In this document: piece by piece, positions 1 to 8,639 of the stretch
How positions within the stretch are numbered: position 1 is the first letter of the stretch
How the letters are laid out: each line of letters opens with the position of its first letter
From: Holophagaceae bacterium
GTDB lineage: Bacteria > Acidobacteriota > Holophagae > Holophagales > Holophagaceae
Reading direction: 5' to 3'
DNA: 61,557 nt
Assembly (NCBI GenBank): GCA_009783055.1
Contig: WRHW01000008.1
Location: 1 to 61,557, forward strand
Notes under the pieces: model-generated
Databases searched by the model: none
What the model saw: only the letters and a program-made list of their open reading frames with translations
Told to the model about the DNA's origin: nothing
Program-made: the position numbers and the translations under genes

Positions 1-39
1 ATAGCTTTTTTTTCACCTTGTTGCTAGAAGCAATTATTA

Positions 40-1515
40 CTACTGAGGCATGGGTTGTCCTGTCATTGGGTTTCTTAACGGCAATCGTTGTAATGGCAAA
101 GGCAATACGTCTTTTAACTGCCCTGGACGGTCATGATCGCCGGCTTCCATTTGATCTGCCTGACCAACTGCAAGAATGATGAGATTGTTCATGTTAAGCA
201 AACGATTTGCCATCTTCTGGACATCAGCTGGCGTGACAGCTTGGATTTTTTCGCGATAGTTGACCCACCAATCTTCCGGCCATCTATTCATATCTTCCGA
301 AGCAAACATGCTCACACGACCAGATTTACTCCATTGGGTGGGAAATGATTCAATCAGGCCATTTTTTACAGTCTGGAGTGCTGTGGTTGTCAGGGGTTCT
401 TTCTTAAGTTTTTCCATTTCCGCCAGTGCCAAGCGCAATAAATAGGCTACCGTATTGTTACTGGTCTGCGAACTACCGGTCAGATCACCCGTCCAGTTTA
501 CGCCAGTTCCAAGTGATGTGCGGATTCCGTATGTAAGACCTTCGTCAGAGCGAATTTTTGCCATCAGCCTACTGGTAAAACTGCCACCTAAAATGTGATT
601 CATTACAACGGCGGCATGCCAATCTGCATCGCTACGCCTCATCCCAGGGAATGCCCATTGAACCATCGCTTGTGGCGCGTTTGCGCTATTGACAACATAA
701 ATACCAGGTTTTCTTGTGTATTCTGGTGCCGGGATTTTTGGGCTGGCTTGGGCTTCCTTGTTTGGTTTTAAGGAGCCGATAACAGTGTTTAAGGCATCCA
801 ATACCGGTTTTCTGTCAAATTTGCCTGTGAGGGTAATGATGAAGTTTGAGGGGTGCATAATTCGGGAATGGAAGGCCAGCAGGTCATCCCTGGTAATGGA
901 ATTAATACTTGCCTGTGTGCTATTTCTTACCGAATAGTGATTCTCACCCCGCAGGAGATGCGACATTTGGTATCCAGCTATTGATGTCACAGAGTTGTTT
1001 CTCTGGTTCAGGGCTTGCAAGCTACGCTGTTTGCTGAGGTCGAGGCGGTTCTGTAGAAAAGCAGGGCGTGTAAGGCAATTCATCATTATATCAAAGACTT
1101 GCTTGAAGTCTTTTTCCAGACACTGCAATGAGATTGATCCGCTGGTGTCGCCACAATTGCTCGTGATGGAAGCCGCCAGGCCCTCAAGAATTTCTTCTTG
1201 TTTTTCTATTGGGAGTTCAGTTGATCCTGATGAGGCAAGCAGGGAACCAAAATATCCAGCCAATCCTTCTTTTCCAACCGGTTCCAAATAACCACCGCCC
1301 TTCCACTGAATACTCAGGCGGATAATGGGAGCATTAGTGGAATCGTCAGAGATATAAACAGGGATTTTGTTTTTGAGGCTGGTTTTGTAGTCCTTCACGC
1401 GAGGGACCTGGAAAGTCAGTTCTGGAAAGGTTAGTTTTTCTGGCCTGTCAGGTATTGCTTGAGCACAAAGAGTTGAAATACCTACCGCTAAAGAAAGAGC
1501 GATTCGTCCAAACAT
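40..1515 (-). CDS. M16 family peptidase-like protein, zinc site lost (non-catalytic partner)
   Basis: A 491-residue protein with the two-repeat fold expected of M16 (insulinase/processing-peptidase) proteins. It begins with a signal peptide (FGRIALSLAVGISTLCAQA), so it should be periplasmic. Where active M16 proteins carry HxxEH, this one reads YFGSLLASSG, so no zinc ligands are visible. It is probably the structural partner of the active M16 protein encoded just upstream, as in the beta subunit of mitochondrial processing peptidase (established family knowledge). The second-domain arginine/tyrosine region (SRLMAKIRSDEGLTYG) is well preserved. Its ATG overlaps the upstream stop as TAATG and is preceded by AGGAGGTG, which implies coupled translation. 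Partnership is inferred; substrate unknown. Confidence 0.9.
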   Translation of the reverse strand: MFGRIALSLAVGISTLCAQAIPDRPEKLTFPELTFQVPRVKDYKTSLKNKIPVYISDDSTNAPIIRLSIQWKGGGYLEPVGKEGLAGYFGSLLASSGSTELPIEKQEEILEGLAASITSNCGDTSGSISLQCLEKDFKQVFDIMMNCLTRPAFLQNRLDLSKQRSLQALNQRNNSVTSIAGYQMSHLLRGENHYSVRNSTQASINSITRDDLLAFHSRIMHPSNFIITLTGKFDRKPVLDALNTVIGSLKPNKEAQASPKIPAPEYTRKPGIYVVNSANAPQAMVQWAFPGMRRSDADWHAAVVMNHILGGSFTSRLMAKIRSDEGLTYGIRTSLGTGVNWTGDLTGSSQTSNNTVAYLLRLALAEMEKLKKEPLTTTALQTVKNGLIESFPTQWSKSGRVSMFASEDMNRWPEDWWVNYREKIQAVTPADVQKMANRLLNMNNLIILAVGQADQMEAGDHDRPGQLKDVLPLPLQRLPLRNPMTGQPMPQ

Positions 1516-3128
1516 TATTTCACCTCCTGATTTTGGCTTGCTCCACCACGTCTTCCTTGGGTGGCAGGAGTAGTTGCGCGGGTTGTAACCAATACATTTG
1601 CTTTGTCTTTGACTAGGTATTCACGGGCGACGCGCTGGACATCCTCTTTTGTGACAGCCAGGATTTTTGACAAACTCGCTAAATAATCGTGGTATGTTCC
1701 TGCGGATTCGGCGGCCTCTAGGGCAGAGCGAATACCCACATTGCTGTCCATTATCATGTAGGATGCCATGCGTTGTGCGTTCTTGACGCGCTCCAGTTCC
1801 GCTTCTGTTACTCCGTCTTTAATGATTTTTTGGATTTCGGCGTAGAGAAGTGGTTCCATATCCTCTGGCGTTTTACCAGGAGTAGGTGACGCGCTCAATG
1901 TAAAAGAACCTCCATATTTCATGCCTCTGGAAGATGCTGAAGCACTGAGGGCGGCCCTTTGTTCGAGAACCATGCTCTTTGAAAGCCTTCCCGACATACC
2001 GCCTCCGCCACCGCCTCCGCGTCCTCCTCCACCTCCGCCACCGCTGAGGATAGAGGACAACATACTAAGGGCAGGCGAATCTTTGTGTACGCTTGCAACA
2101 GTATTGAAACTGATCTGAATGTTTGGGTTCGCTACTGTCTCAGCATACATTCGCTTCTGTGCTACTCTTTCAGGCTCTTCTGTGTAAACATCAGGCACAC
2201 CTTTTGGATTTGCAGGAATGTGCTCGAAGTATCTTTCCATCAGTTTAATGGCTTCGTCAGTTTTGAAGTCACCGACCAAAATGGCGGTAATGTTGTTAGG
2301 GGCATAGTATCTGGCGAAGAATTCCTGTGCGTCTTCCCTCGAAACGTATGTAATATCGCTCGGCCAGCCAACTACACTCCAAGTATATGGGGTGGCCATC
2401 CAGTTCATTGCGTTAAAATGCTCCCCAATGCGTCCGCTAACATTTGATTCCAGAGTTTGCTTTCTCTCTTCCAAAATGACGCTTCGTTCACTATAAAATT
2501 CACGGAAAACCGGGTTTGCCAAGCGGTCAGATTCTAACCATGCCCACAATTCCAGTTTATTTGATGGAATTGAGACGATGTAATTGGTTCTGTCATTGGA
2601 AGTGCTGGCATTTAGTCCGGTTGAGCCTGCTTCCTCATACAGATTCCAGATTTCATCTTTGACCATCAAGGCTTTTTGCTCCTCGACCAGCTTGTCATAC
2701 TCATTGAGCAGGGCCTGAAGTTTTGGAGACCTGACGGAGGGGTCTTGCATGTTTTTGATCTCGCCCCTTCGCTGTTTATCCCTCAGTATGGACATTTCCT
2801 TTCGGATTTCTGCCTGAACTCTGTCTTGGGCAACATTTATTTCCACATCCCGCTTGCCGTCCTTGGTTCCAATGGTCATAGTGCCCTTAAACATCATGTG
2901 TTCAAAAAGATGGGCAAGACCGGTAATACCGGGCCTTTCGTTTACGGCTCCGACCCTAGCAACCCATGAGCAGGCGATAGTAGGTTCGTCATGGCGTTCT
3001 ACAAGCAATACCCTCATGCCATTTTTGAGCGTATGCTCCCTTACGGGAATGTTTTGTGCGTCAAGAGGGGCAAATCCCACAATTGAAGCAACAACAAAGG
3101 TTATGAGTGAAGTCTTGATCATAGGCAT
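1515..3128 (-). CDS. M16 family zinc metallopeptidase, catalytic member of pair
   Basis: A 537-residue secreted zinc peptidase: signal peptide at residues 1-24, then the inverted zinc motif HLFEH at residues 73-77, with a downstream Glu in ILEERKQ near 220. The spacing between motif and distal Glu is about 70 residues longer than the minimal family spacing because of a charged helical insertion (about 85-150). A glycine-rich stretch (14 Gly around one Arg, DNA about 1990-2045) interrupts the LSG...SGRL loop of the second domain. It forms a two-gene minus-strand operon with the inactive M16 protein. The likely role is degradation of periplasmic peptides; the substrate cannot be read from sequence. 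Start ATG follows AAAGGG. Confidence 0.92.
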   Translation of the reverse strand: MPMIKTSLITFVVASIVGFAPLDAQNIPVREHTLKNGMRVLLVERHDEPTIACSWVARVGAVNERPGITGLAHLFEHMMFKGTMTIGTKDGKRDVEINVAQDRVQAEIRKEMSILRDKQRRGEIKNMQDPSVRSPKLQALLNEYDKLVEEQKALMVKDEIWNLYEEAGSTGLNASTSNDRTNYIVSIPSNKLELWAWLESDRLANPVFREFYSERSVILEERKQTLESNVSGRIGEHFNAMNWMATPYTWSVVGWPSDITYVSREDAQEFFARYYAPNNITAILVGDFKTDEAIKLMERYFEHIPANPKGVPDVYTEEPERVAQKRMYAETVANPNIQISFNTVASVHKDSPALSMLSSILSGGGGGGGRGGGGGGGMSGRLSKSMVLEQRAALSASASSRGMKYGGSFTLSASPTPGKTPEDMEPLLYAEIQKIIKDGVTEAELERVKNAQRMASYMIMDSNVGIRSALEAAESAGTYHDYLASLSKILAVTKEDVQRVAREYLVKDKANVLVTTRATTPATQGRRGGASQNQEVK

Positions 3129-3426
3129 CCCTTTCAGAAGGTGGAGTTAAAACAACATCTAATATTTAGACTACTATCAAATAAAAAACGTTGAGAAAAA
3201 ATCGGTGGCAATTATTCCAAATTTTTTTTGCACTTTCATGTAGAATTTATTGTTGTTTGGGTTGGTGATTGTAGCTTGTTGATAATTATCAGCTCGTATT
3301 AAACCAAAACTTTGTTTAGTCCTCTAAACTAATGATGGTCTTTTTCGAAGACCATTTGTTTGGGTATGTAGGTTTTTGCATTTTAGTTGTTTAGAAATTT
3401 TTCTTTTGTTGCCACAAGGATATTTC
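3129..3426. other. Divergent intergenic region, M16 operon / ABC ATPase
   Basis: A 298-base AT-rich spacer without a gene. It contains a perfect 12-bp palindrome TGATAATTATCA (3280-3291), a possible operator, and an 8-bp hairpin (arms ATGGTCTT 3335-3342 and AAGACCAT 3348-3355, loop TTTCG) followed by TTGTTTGGG, which could be a terminator or leader structure for the ABC gene. I see no convincing -35/-10 pair. Confidence 0.5.
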
Positions 3427-4158
3427 ATGTCAGACACCCCCTTGATTCGACTCACAGACATCAAAAAGTACTACCAAATGGGAGATATGGAGGTTAGGGC
3501 TTTGGATGGCACCAGCCTCAATATCCAAAAAGGTGAATATGTCGCCATCATGGGGCCTAGTGGGTCGGGCAAGTCAACTATGATGAACATGATTGGCTGT
3601 TTGGATTCTCCGACCAGTGGCGAGTATCTCTTGAATAACAAGATAGTTTCGACAATGTCTGATGACGAACTAGCCCAGATCAGAAATGAAGAGATTGGTT
3701 TTGTTTTCCAGACTTTTAATCTGCTTGCTAGAACGACAGCACTGCAAAACGTAGAGCTTCCGCTCATTTATGGAGGCTTTTCGCCATCTGAAAGGAAAAA
3801 GAAGGCTCTTACCGCCCTTGACAATGTTGGCCTAGCCGCGAGGGCTGACCACATGCCAAACCAGTTATCGGGTGGCCAGCGTCAGCGAGTTGCTATTGCG
3901 AGGGCATTGGTAAATTCCCCCTCGATATTGCTTGCCGACGAACCAACGGGTGCTCTGGATTCCCGGACTAGCGTAGAAATAATGGCTTTGTTTGAAGAGC
4001 TGTATCAGAAGGGAAATACAATCATCCTGGTGACGCATGAAGAAGATATTGCAAAGCATTCCCACAGAGTCATCAAGCTGTTAGATGGAAAAATCAAGTC
4101 TGACGAAGCTAATACTCCAATCTCAATGGAAGAGCATCTGGCGCACCTTGCAATGTAG
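3427..4158 (+). CDS. ABC transporter ATP-binding protein, LolD/MacB-type
   Basis: A 243-residue ATPase of the MacB/LolD/FtsE-like group, whose members energise mechanotransmission, lipoprotein release or peptide efflux. Visible motifs are Walker [10 protein letters not shown] (43-51), the Q-loop in FVFQTFNLL, the signature LSGGQRQ, Walker B with [13 protein letters not shown], and the switch histidine in LVTHEE. The ATG at 3427 begins the conserved [10 protein letters not shown]-terminus and follows AAGGA; an upstream in-frame extension would add 17 hydrophobic residues without family precedent. No permease or periplasmic partner lies next to it on either side, so it is a lone ATPase in this window. 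The specific substrate is unassigned. Confidence 0.9.
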   Translation: MSDTPLIRLTDIKKYYQMGDMEVRALDGTSLNIQKGEYVAIMGPSGSGKSTMMNMIGCLDSPTSGEYLLNNKIVSTMSDDELAQIRNEEIGFVFQTFNLLARTTALQNVELPLIYGGFSPSERKKKALTALDNVGLAARADHMPNQLSGGQRQRVAIARALVNSPSILLADEPTGALDSRTSVEIMALFEELYQKGNTIILVTHEEDIAKHSHRVIKLLDGKIKSDEANTPISMEEHLAHLAM

Positions 4159-4228
4159 GCGTTTCGTCCGCCCGGAATTGAAATAAAAGACATAGGAAAG
4201 CATAATTAAGAATTGCTCAGTTACCGAG

Positions 4229-4259
4229 TTGGATTCATTTTGGTACAACTTGGTATAAT
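4229..4259 (+). promoter_or_regulatory. Predicted sigma-70 promoter of the thrS cluster
   Basis: A perfect -10 TATAAT (4254-4259) with an extended TGG immediately upstream. A weak TTGGAT (4229-4234) lies at a long 19-bp spacing. Transcription would start near 4266, only some 18 bases before the chosen thrS ATG, giving a very short leader with no room for a T-box. Confidence 0.6.
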
Positions 4260-4283
4260 CTCTTTTTTATGTTTGGGGTTTCA

Positions 4284-6197
4284 ATGCCAATTACAGTTAA
4301 ATTGCCCGATGGTTCACAACGCGAGCTAGATTCAGGGGCTACAGGCCTAGATCTTGCTCGTAGCATAGGCCCCAGATTAGCAGATTCTGCCCTGTCGGTT
4401 AGGGTGGATGGAAAAAACGTTGATCTGAAGGCTCCATTGCCGGATGGTGCTTCTGTTTCTATCATTACTGGTAAAGACCCAGAATCCCTTGAAATTGTTC
4501 GACATTCCTCAGCACACTTGCTGGCACAGGCTGTCAAGCGACTCTTCCCAGAAGTTAAGGTTGGAATTGGGCCAACAATTGAGGATGGCTTTTACTATGA
4601 CTTTTTAGTAGAAAAGTTTTTTACACCTGAGGACGTTACAGCAATAGAAACAGAAATGAAGGCAATCGCCGAGGAAAATCTACCTGTGATCTGTGAAGAA
4701 TTATCAAGAAATTCTGCACTGGCGCGATTTGGGTCTATGGGCGAACATCTCAAGGTAGAGCTTGTTTCAGATATACCAGAGGGCGAAACAATTACTGGAT
4801 ATAGACAAGGTGATTTTTTTGACTTGTGTCGTGGCCCACATGTACCTGAAACAGGTAAACTTAAAGCATTCAAATTGTTGCATGTAGCCGCGGCATATTG
4901 GAAGGGCAATGAAAAAAATGCCTCTATGTGCAGAATCTATGGAACCGCCTTTAATACACAAAAAGAATTGACTGAACACCTAAAGCATCTCGAAGAAGCA
5001 AAGGCAAGGGATCACCGGAAGCTGGGGAGGGAGTTGGGATTATTCTCCTTTCATCCGGAAGCACCCGCCAGCCCATTTTTCCACCCGAAGGGCGCGATTA
5101 TTTACAACGAACTCATAAACTATATGCACGAGCAATATTTTTTGGAAGGCTACCAGGAGATAATCACCCCACAAGTGCTTGATGTGTCCATGTGGAAAAC
5201 CAGTGGACACTACGAGAATTTTCACGAAAGCATGTATTTTACTGAGGCAGAAGAACGCGAATTTGCATTAAAACCTATGAATTGCCCAGGTCATTGCTTG
5301 GTTTTTGCATCTGAATGGCATAGTTACCGAGAATTGCCGATACGATACGCCGATTTTGGTAGGCTCCATCGTTTTGAACGCTCTGGAGTGAGCCACGGAC
5401 TGACTCGTGTAAGGACATTTTGTCAAGATGATGCGCATATTTTTTGTACTCCCGAACAAATGAAAGATGAAATGGCCGCACTGCTACGATTTGTTCAAAA
5501 GGTTTATGGCGTTTTTGGGTTTGAGGAAGTCAGGGTTGCACTTGCTACAAGGCCAGAAAAGCGAATCGGGAGTGATGAAATCTGGACGCATTCCGAAAGC
5601 GCACTTTCCGAGGCTCTAAAGGAAGCTGGCTATGATTTTCATATCAACCCAGGCGAGGGAGCTTTTTATGGCCCCAAGATTGAATTTCAGGTGATGGACG
5701 CATTGCGACGACCATGGCAATTGGGCACTCTGCAAGTGGATTATTCCATGCCCCAGAGATTCGGCTTAAAATATGTAAAACCTGATAATACTGAAGCTAC
5801 GCCTGTGATGCTTCACAGAGCCATACTCGGCAGTCTCGAAAGGTTTATGGGCATTTTGATTGAGCATTGTGGAGGAGCCTTTCCAGCATGGTTAGCCCCC
5901 GTCCAAGCAATTATTTTGCCTATTACAGACAGGGTTCATGGATATGCAAATGAATTATTAATGAGTGCGCGTGAACACGGGTTCCGCGTTGAAGTGGATT
6001 CGAGGAATGAAAAAGTTAATGCAAAGATCAGGGATGCCCAGATTCAAAAAATACCGTACATGTTAGTAATTGGTGATAGAGAAGCAACCGAAAATTCTGT
6101 ATCTGTAAGGCATAGAAGGGCAGGGGATCAGGGGGTTCAGCCAATAGAGGCCTTTTTTGGGGCATTAGAAAATGAAATAAAACAGCGATTGCGATAA
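4284..6197 (+). CDS. thrS: Threonine--tRNA ligase
   Basis: Charges tRNA-Thr with threonine in the cytoplasm. The 637-residue protein has the full bacterial domain order: TGS (1-60), editing domain with HSSAHLL and CRGPH metal/active-site motifs, class II catalytic core with NCPGHC, the motif 2 region HRFERSGVSHGL, and motif 3 near HRAILGSLERF, then the C-terminal anticodon-binding domain ending QRLR. I chose ATG 4284, giving the typical MPITVKLPDGS start after GGGG; ATG 4269 adds five residues and lies almost on the predicted transcription start. It heads the thrS-infC-rpmI-rplT block, a common bacterial arrangement. Confidence 0.97.
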   Translation: MPITVKLPDGSQRELDSGATGLDLARSIGPRLADSALSVRVDGKNVDLKAPLPDGASVSIITGKDPESLEIVRHSSAHLLAQAVKRLFPEVKVGIGPTIEDGFYYDFLVEKFFTPEDVTAIETEMKAIAEENLPVICEELSRNSALARFGSMGEHLKVELVSDIPEGETITGYRQGDFFDLCRGPHVPETGKLKAFKLLHVAAAYWKGNEKNASMCRIYGTAFNTQKELTEHLKHLEEAKARDHRKLGRELGLFSFHPEAPASPFFHPKGAIIYNELINYMHEQYFLEGYQEIITPQVLDVSMWKTSGHYENFHESMYFTEAEEREFALKPMNCPGHCLVFASEWHSYRELPIRYADFGRLHRFERSGVSHGLTRVRTFCQDDAHIFCTPEQMKDEMAALLRFVQKVYGVFGFEEVRVALATRPEKRIGSDEIWTHSESALSEALKEAGYDFHINPGEGAFYGPKIEFQVMDALRRPWQLGTLQVDYSMPQRFGLKYVKPDNTEATPVMLHRAILGSLERFMGILIEHCGGAFPAWLAPVQAIILPITDRVHGYANELLMSAREHGFRVEVDSRNEKVNAKIRDAQIQKIPYMLVIGDREATENSVSVRHRRAGDQGVQPIEAFFGALENEIKQRLR

Positions 6198-6262
6198 AAT
6201 TTTGTCTTTGAAAATATACATTTCACTGATACAATGTTTGTTCTAGTGTTAGGAGGATATCC

Positions 6263-6829
6263 ATTAGGTCTACAGAAACTCGCATTAACGACGGCATCCG
6301 AGCCGCAGAAGTTCGTGTCATTGATGAGGATGGAAAGCAACTAGGGATTCTGATTCCCGATGAAGCTGTGAAGATTGCCTTTGAAAAGGGCTTGGATTTG
6401 GTTGAAGTGTCACCCGCCGCCAACCCGCCGGTCTGTCGAATAATGGATTACGGCAAATATAAATTTATGGAGGCAAAGAGAGAGCACGCGGCCAGAGCAA
6501 AACAAAAAAACATCGTGGTCAAAGAAGTTAAATTCAGGCCACGCACCGATGACCACGACTTTGATTTTAAGGTAAAACACATCCTTCGATTTCTTGGCGA
6601 TGGGGATAAGGTCAAAGTTGTCGTTATGTTCAGGGGGCGCGAAGTAGTCCACAGAGACATCGGCTTCCGAATCATTGAAGAAGTCCTTGAACGAGTTGCC
6701 GAAGTCTGTGTGATAGAAAAAACAGCAAGTATTGAGGGGCGCGATATGCACGCAATTATTGCTCCACGCCCCAGCGACATGAAAAAAGCCAAGGCCAACA
6801 AAGCCGAAGCAGAAGCTACCGCAACTTAG
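6263..6829 (+). CDS. infC: Translation initiation factor IF-3, AUU start
   Basis: Binds the 30S subunit, prevents premature 50S joining and proofreads initiator tRNA and start codon. Reading back from the conserved core, the frame opens at ATT 6263, six bases after AGGAGGA (6250-6256), giving RSTETRINDGIRAAEVRVI, the expected IF-3 N-terminus; no ATG, GTG or TTG occurs there. This gives 188 residues, the usual IF-3 size, with the linker and C-terminal domain (KEVKFRPRTDDHDF, VVMFRGREVVHRDIG). In Escherichia coli infC also starts with AUU and IF-3 represses its own translation by discriminating against that codon, so the same feedback is likely here. Lies 65 bases after thrS. Confidence 0.95.
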   Translation: MRSTETRINDGIRAAEVRVIDEDGKQLGILIPDEAVKIAFEKGLDLVEVSPAANPPVCRIMDYGKYKFMEAKREHAARAKQKNIVVKEVKFRPRTDDHDFDFKVKHILRFLGDGDKVKVVVMFRGREVVHRDIGFRIIEEVLERVAEVCVIEKTASIEGRDMHAIIAPRPSDMKKAKANKAEAEATAT

Positions 6830-6856
6830 AAGAAAATTTGTGATTGAGAGGTTTCA

Positions 6857-7054
6857 ATGCCAAAACTAAAGACACACAAGGGAGCCGCCAAACGGTTCAA
6901 AAAAACCGGAAGTGGTGAGTTTAAGCGTGGTTGTTCACACCAACGCCACATCTTGACCAAGAAAGCAAGTAAGCGAAAACGTCAATTAGATATGGGACGT
7001 ATGGTTGATAAGTCCGATTTAGGCCGAGTTATCGAAATGCTCCCATATGCTTAA
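6857..7054 (+). CDS. rpmI: 50S ribosomal protein L35
   Basis: A 65-residue, very basic protein with the L35 signature: [20 protein letters not shown] at the start, then [11 protein letters not shown] and SKRKRQLD. It is a structural protein of the large subunit that packs into 23S rRNA. It lies 27 bases after infC and 80 bases before rplT, the classic infC-rpmI-rplT order. ATG 6857 follows GAGG at a good distance. Expression is probably co-transcriptional with infC; L20-mediated feedback is known for this operon in other bacteria, and the structured spacer that follows is a candidate site for it here. Confidence 0.97.
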   Translation: MPKLKTHKGAAKRFKKTGSGEFKRGCSHQRHILTKKASKRKRQLDMGRMVDKSDLGRVIEMLPYA

Positions 7055-7068
7055 TTTTTATTTCAAAC

Positions 7069-7118
7069 GGTGATGCGTCACCCCCGACGTGGCTCCAAAA
7101 GTTCTAAAGAACTGCCAC
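7069..7118 (+). promoter_or_regulatory. Structured leader before rplT (candidate L20 autoregulatory site)
   Basis: Two hairpins fill the rpmI-rplT spacer: GGTGA-TGCG-TCACC (7069-7082), and a nested one with outer arms GTGGC (7089-7093) / GCCAC (7114-7118) and inner arms GTTC (7101-7104) / GAAC (7109-7112). It ends just upstream of the rplT ribosome-binding site AAGGAAAGG. Ribosomal protein L20 is known to repress this operon by mimicry of its rRNA site; that this element binds L20 is inference. Confidence 0.45.
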
Positions 7119-7134
7119 AAGGAAAGGAAAGAGT

Positions 7135-7482
7135 ATGACTCGTGTAAAACGTGGTTTCAAACGTGTTCAACGCCGAAAGCGAATGCTGAAATTTGCAAAA
7201 GGGTTTTACGGGGCTAAATCAAGGCTCTATCGTTCTGCCAAAGAAGCTATTGATAAAGCCCTTAAGTACGCTTACAAAGGTAGAAAAATCCGGAAACGAG
7301 ATTTTCGAAGCCTGTGGATCGTGCGTATAAATGCCGCCTGTGGTCTAAACGGAATAAGCTATAGCAAGTTCATGGGGGGGCTAAAGAAGGCCAATGTTGA
7401 ATTAGATCGAAAAGTGTTAGCTGATATTGCCGTCCGAAAGCCCGAAGCATTTAAGCAACTGGTGGCTATGGCCAATAGCTGA
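7135..7482 (+). CDS. rplT: 50S ribosomal protein L20
   Basis: A 115-residue basic protein with the L20 signature ([49 protein letters not shown]). Essential early-assembly protein of the 50S subunit, and in other bacteria the autogenous repressor of rpmI-rplT. Length is typical, slightly under the usual 117-119. Its start ATG follows AGGAAAG. A run of seven G residues occurs inside the gene (GG-containing segment KFMGGLKK) but the frame is intact. A strong intrinsic terminator-like hairpin follows 40 bases downstream, separating the ribosomal genes from pheS. Confidence 0.97.
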   Translation: MTRVKRGFKRVQRRKRMLKFAKGFYGAKSRLYRSAKEAIDKALKYAYKGRKIRKRDFRSLWIVRINAACGLNGISYSKFMGGLKKANVELDRKVLADIAVRKPEAFKQLVAMANS

Positions 7483-7521
7483 AGTGAATCTTCCGAAATC
7501 TAACTAGATCGCATCAACAAT

Positions 7522-7556
7522 AAAGGCCGCTCCACAGCGGTCTTTTATGGTTTTTT
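7522..7556 (+). terminator. Intrinsic terminator or attenuator between rplT and pheS
   Basis: A 10-bp stem AAAGGCCGCT (7522-7531) / AGCGGTCTTT (7536-7545), with one G-U pair and a CCAC tetraloop, followed by TATGGTTTTTT. It sits only 10 bases before pheS, so partial termination could set the ratio of ribosomal to pheST transcripts. I found no leader peptide rich in Phe codons. Confidence 0.75.
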
Positions 7557-7565
7557 GAGACATGT

Positions 7566-8639
7566 ATGAATCTTAGCTTATTGCCGTCTGAGATTGAAAA
7601 AGCCGCAACTGAGTTCGGTCTACTATTAGAGAAATGTAGTAATTTAGATGCGGCGATGCGCTTAAAAGGCCAATACATTGGGCGCGAGGATAGCTTTGTT
7701 GCTCAGATGATGGGTTTATTAAGGGTAGCTCCAAAAGAACAAAAGAGGGAATTGGGGGCTACAATCAACGAGTTGAAAAGCATATGGGAAAATGCTCTGC
7801 GTGACAGGCAGTCATTGTTGGTAGAAGAGCGCAGGCGAAATGATGCCAGTGCACTCGCATGGGACAACACTTTACCCCCTCCCATGCCACTGAAAGGCGC
7901 GTTGCATCCACTAACAAGCCTGATTGATAGGTTAGTAGAAATCTTCAGACCCTTGGGGTACCACGTAGAAGAGGGGCCGGAAGCAGAAACAGAGGAAAAC
8001 AACTTTGATGGCTTAAATATTCCAGCAGATCACCCTGCCAGAGGAGCGGGCGATACTTTTTACTTTGCGGGTCATCAGGAGTTGTTATTAAGGACGCATA
8101 CTAGCCCAGTTCAGGTGCGAACCCTAAAAAAACTGGCTCCAAATATTGGAAAAAAAGGGGGTATCAGGTTTTTAGCACCTGGTCGAGTTTATCGAAAGGA
8201 TGAGCTAGACCCTACTCATAGCCCAATGTTTCATCAGTTGGAAGGAATGTTAGTAGGAAGAGATATTGGTATGCACCACCTAAAAGGAACCTTGGCCTAT
8301 GCAATGAAGAGTCTTTTTGGGTCAGAGGCCGACATACGATTTAGGCCATCATATTTCCCGTTTGTCGAGCCAGGATGTGAAGTGGATGTTCGCTGTCCAC
8401 TTTGTTTCGGAAAAGGGTGCCGCGTCTGCAAAAATTCTGGCTGGGTGGAAATTCTTGGAGCAGGTTTAGTTCATCCCAAAGTCTTTGTATATGCAGGCAT
8501 AGACCCTGATATATGGAGTGGTTTTGCTTTCGGGATGGGTGTAGAGCGCATTGCGATGATGGTGAGCCAGACACCTGATCTTCGATTATTCTTTGAAAAC
8601 GATCAGCGATTTTTGGCTTCTATGGGAGGGTTGGGGTAG
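7566..8639 (+). CDS. pheS: Phenylalanine--tRNA ligase alpha subunit
   Basis: Catalytic subunit of the alpha2-beta2 phenylalanyl-tRNA synthetase. The 357-residue protein has the N-terminal coiled coil (about 1-95), then class II motifs: motif 1 around HPLTSLIDRLVEIF, motif 2 FLAPGRVYRKDELDPTHSPMF, the phenylalanine-binding FPFVEPGCEVDV, and motif 3 GFAFGMGVERIAMM. A Cys-rich insertion CPLCFGKGCRVC follows the specificity region, a feature seen in many PheS proteins. Start ATG 7566 has a poor ribosome-binding site. The stop overlaps the pheT start by one base (TAGTG), so the two subunits are translationally coupled. Confidence 0.97.
   Translation: MNLSLLPSEIEKAATEFGLLLEKCSNLDAAMRLKGQYIGREDSFVAQMMGLLRVAPKEQKRELGATINELKSIWENALRDRQSLLVEERRRNDASALAWDNTLPPPMPLKGALHPLTSLIDRLVEIFRPLGYHVEEGPEAETEENNFDGLNIPADHPARGAGDTFYFAGHQELLLRTHTSPVQVRTLKKLAPNIGKKGGIRFLAPGRVYRKDELDPTHSPMFHQLEGMLVGRDIGMHHLKGTLAYAMKSLFGSEADIRFRPSYFPFVEPGCEVDVRCPLCFGKGCRVCKNSGWVEILGAGLVHPKVFVYAGIDPDIWSGFAFGMGVERIAMMVSQTPDLRLFFENDQRFLASMGGLG

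Noticed and set aside
40-1515. Pseudogene because the zinc motif is missing
   Set aside because: The frame is full length with signal peptide and strong ribosome-binding site; inactive M16 partners are common, so it is called a functional non-catalytic subunit.
1921-2118. Proline-rich plus-strand frame
   Set aside because: It is the antisense reading of the glycine-rich tract in the M16 peptidase gene.
3280-3291. Fur-box-like palindrome TGATAATTATCA
   Set aside because: It matches only part of a Fur consensus, and the flanking genes are not iron-related; kept only as a generic palindrome.
7500-7565. T-box or Phe leader-peptide attenuator before pheS
   Set aside because: The region is too short for a T-box, and no Phe-rich short open frame is present; only a simple terminator hairpin is seen.
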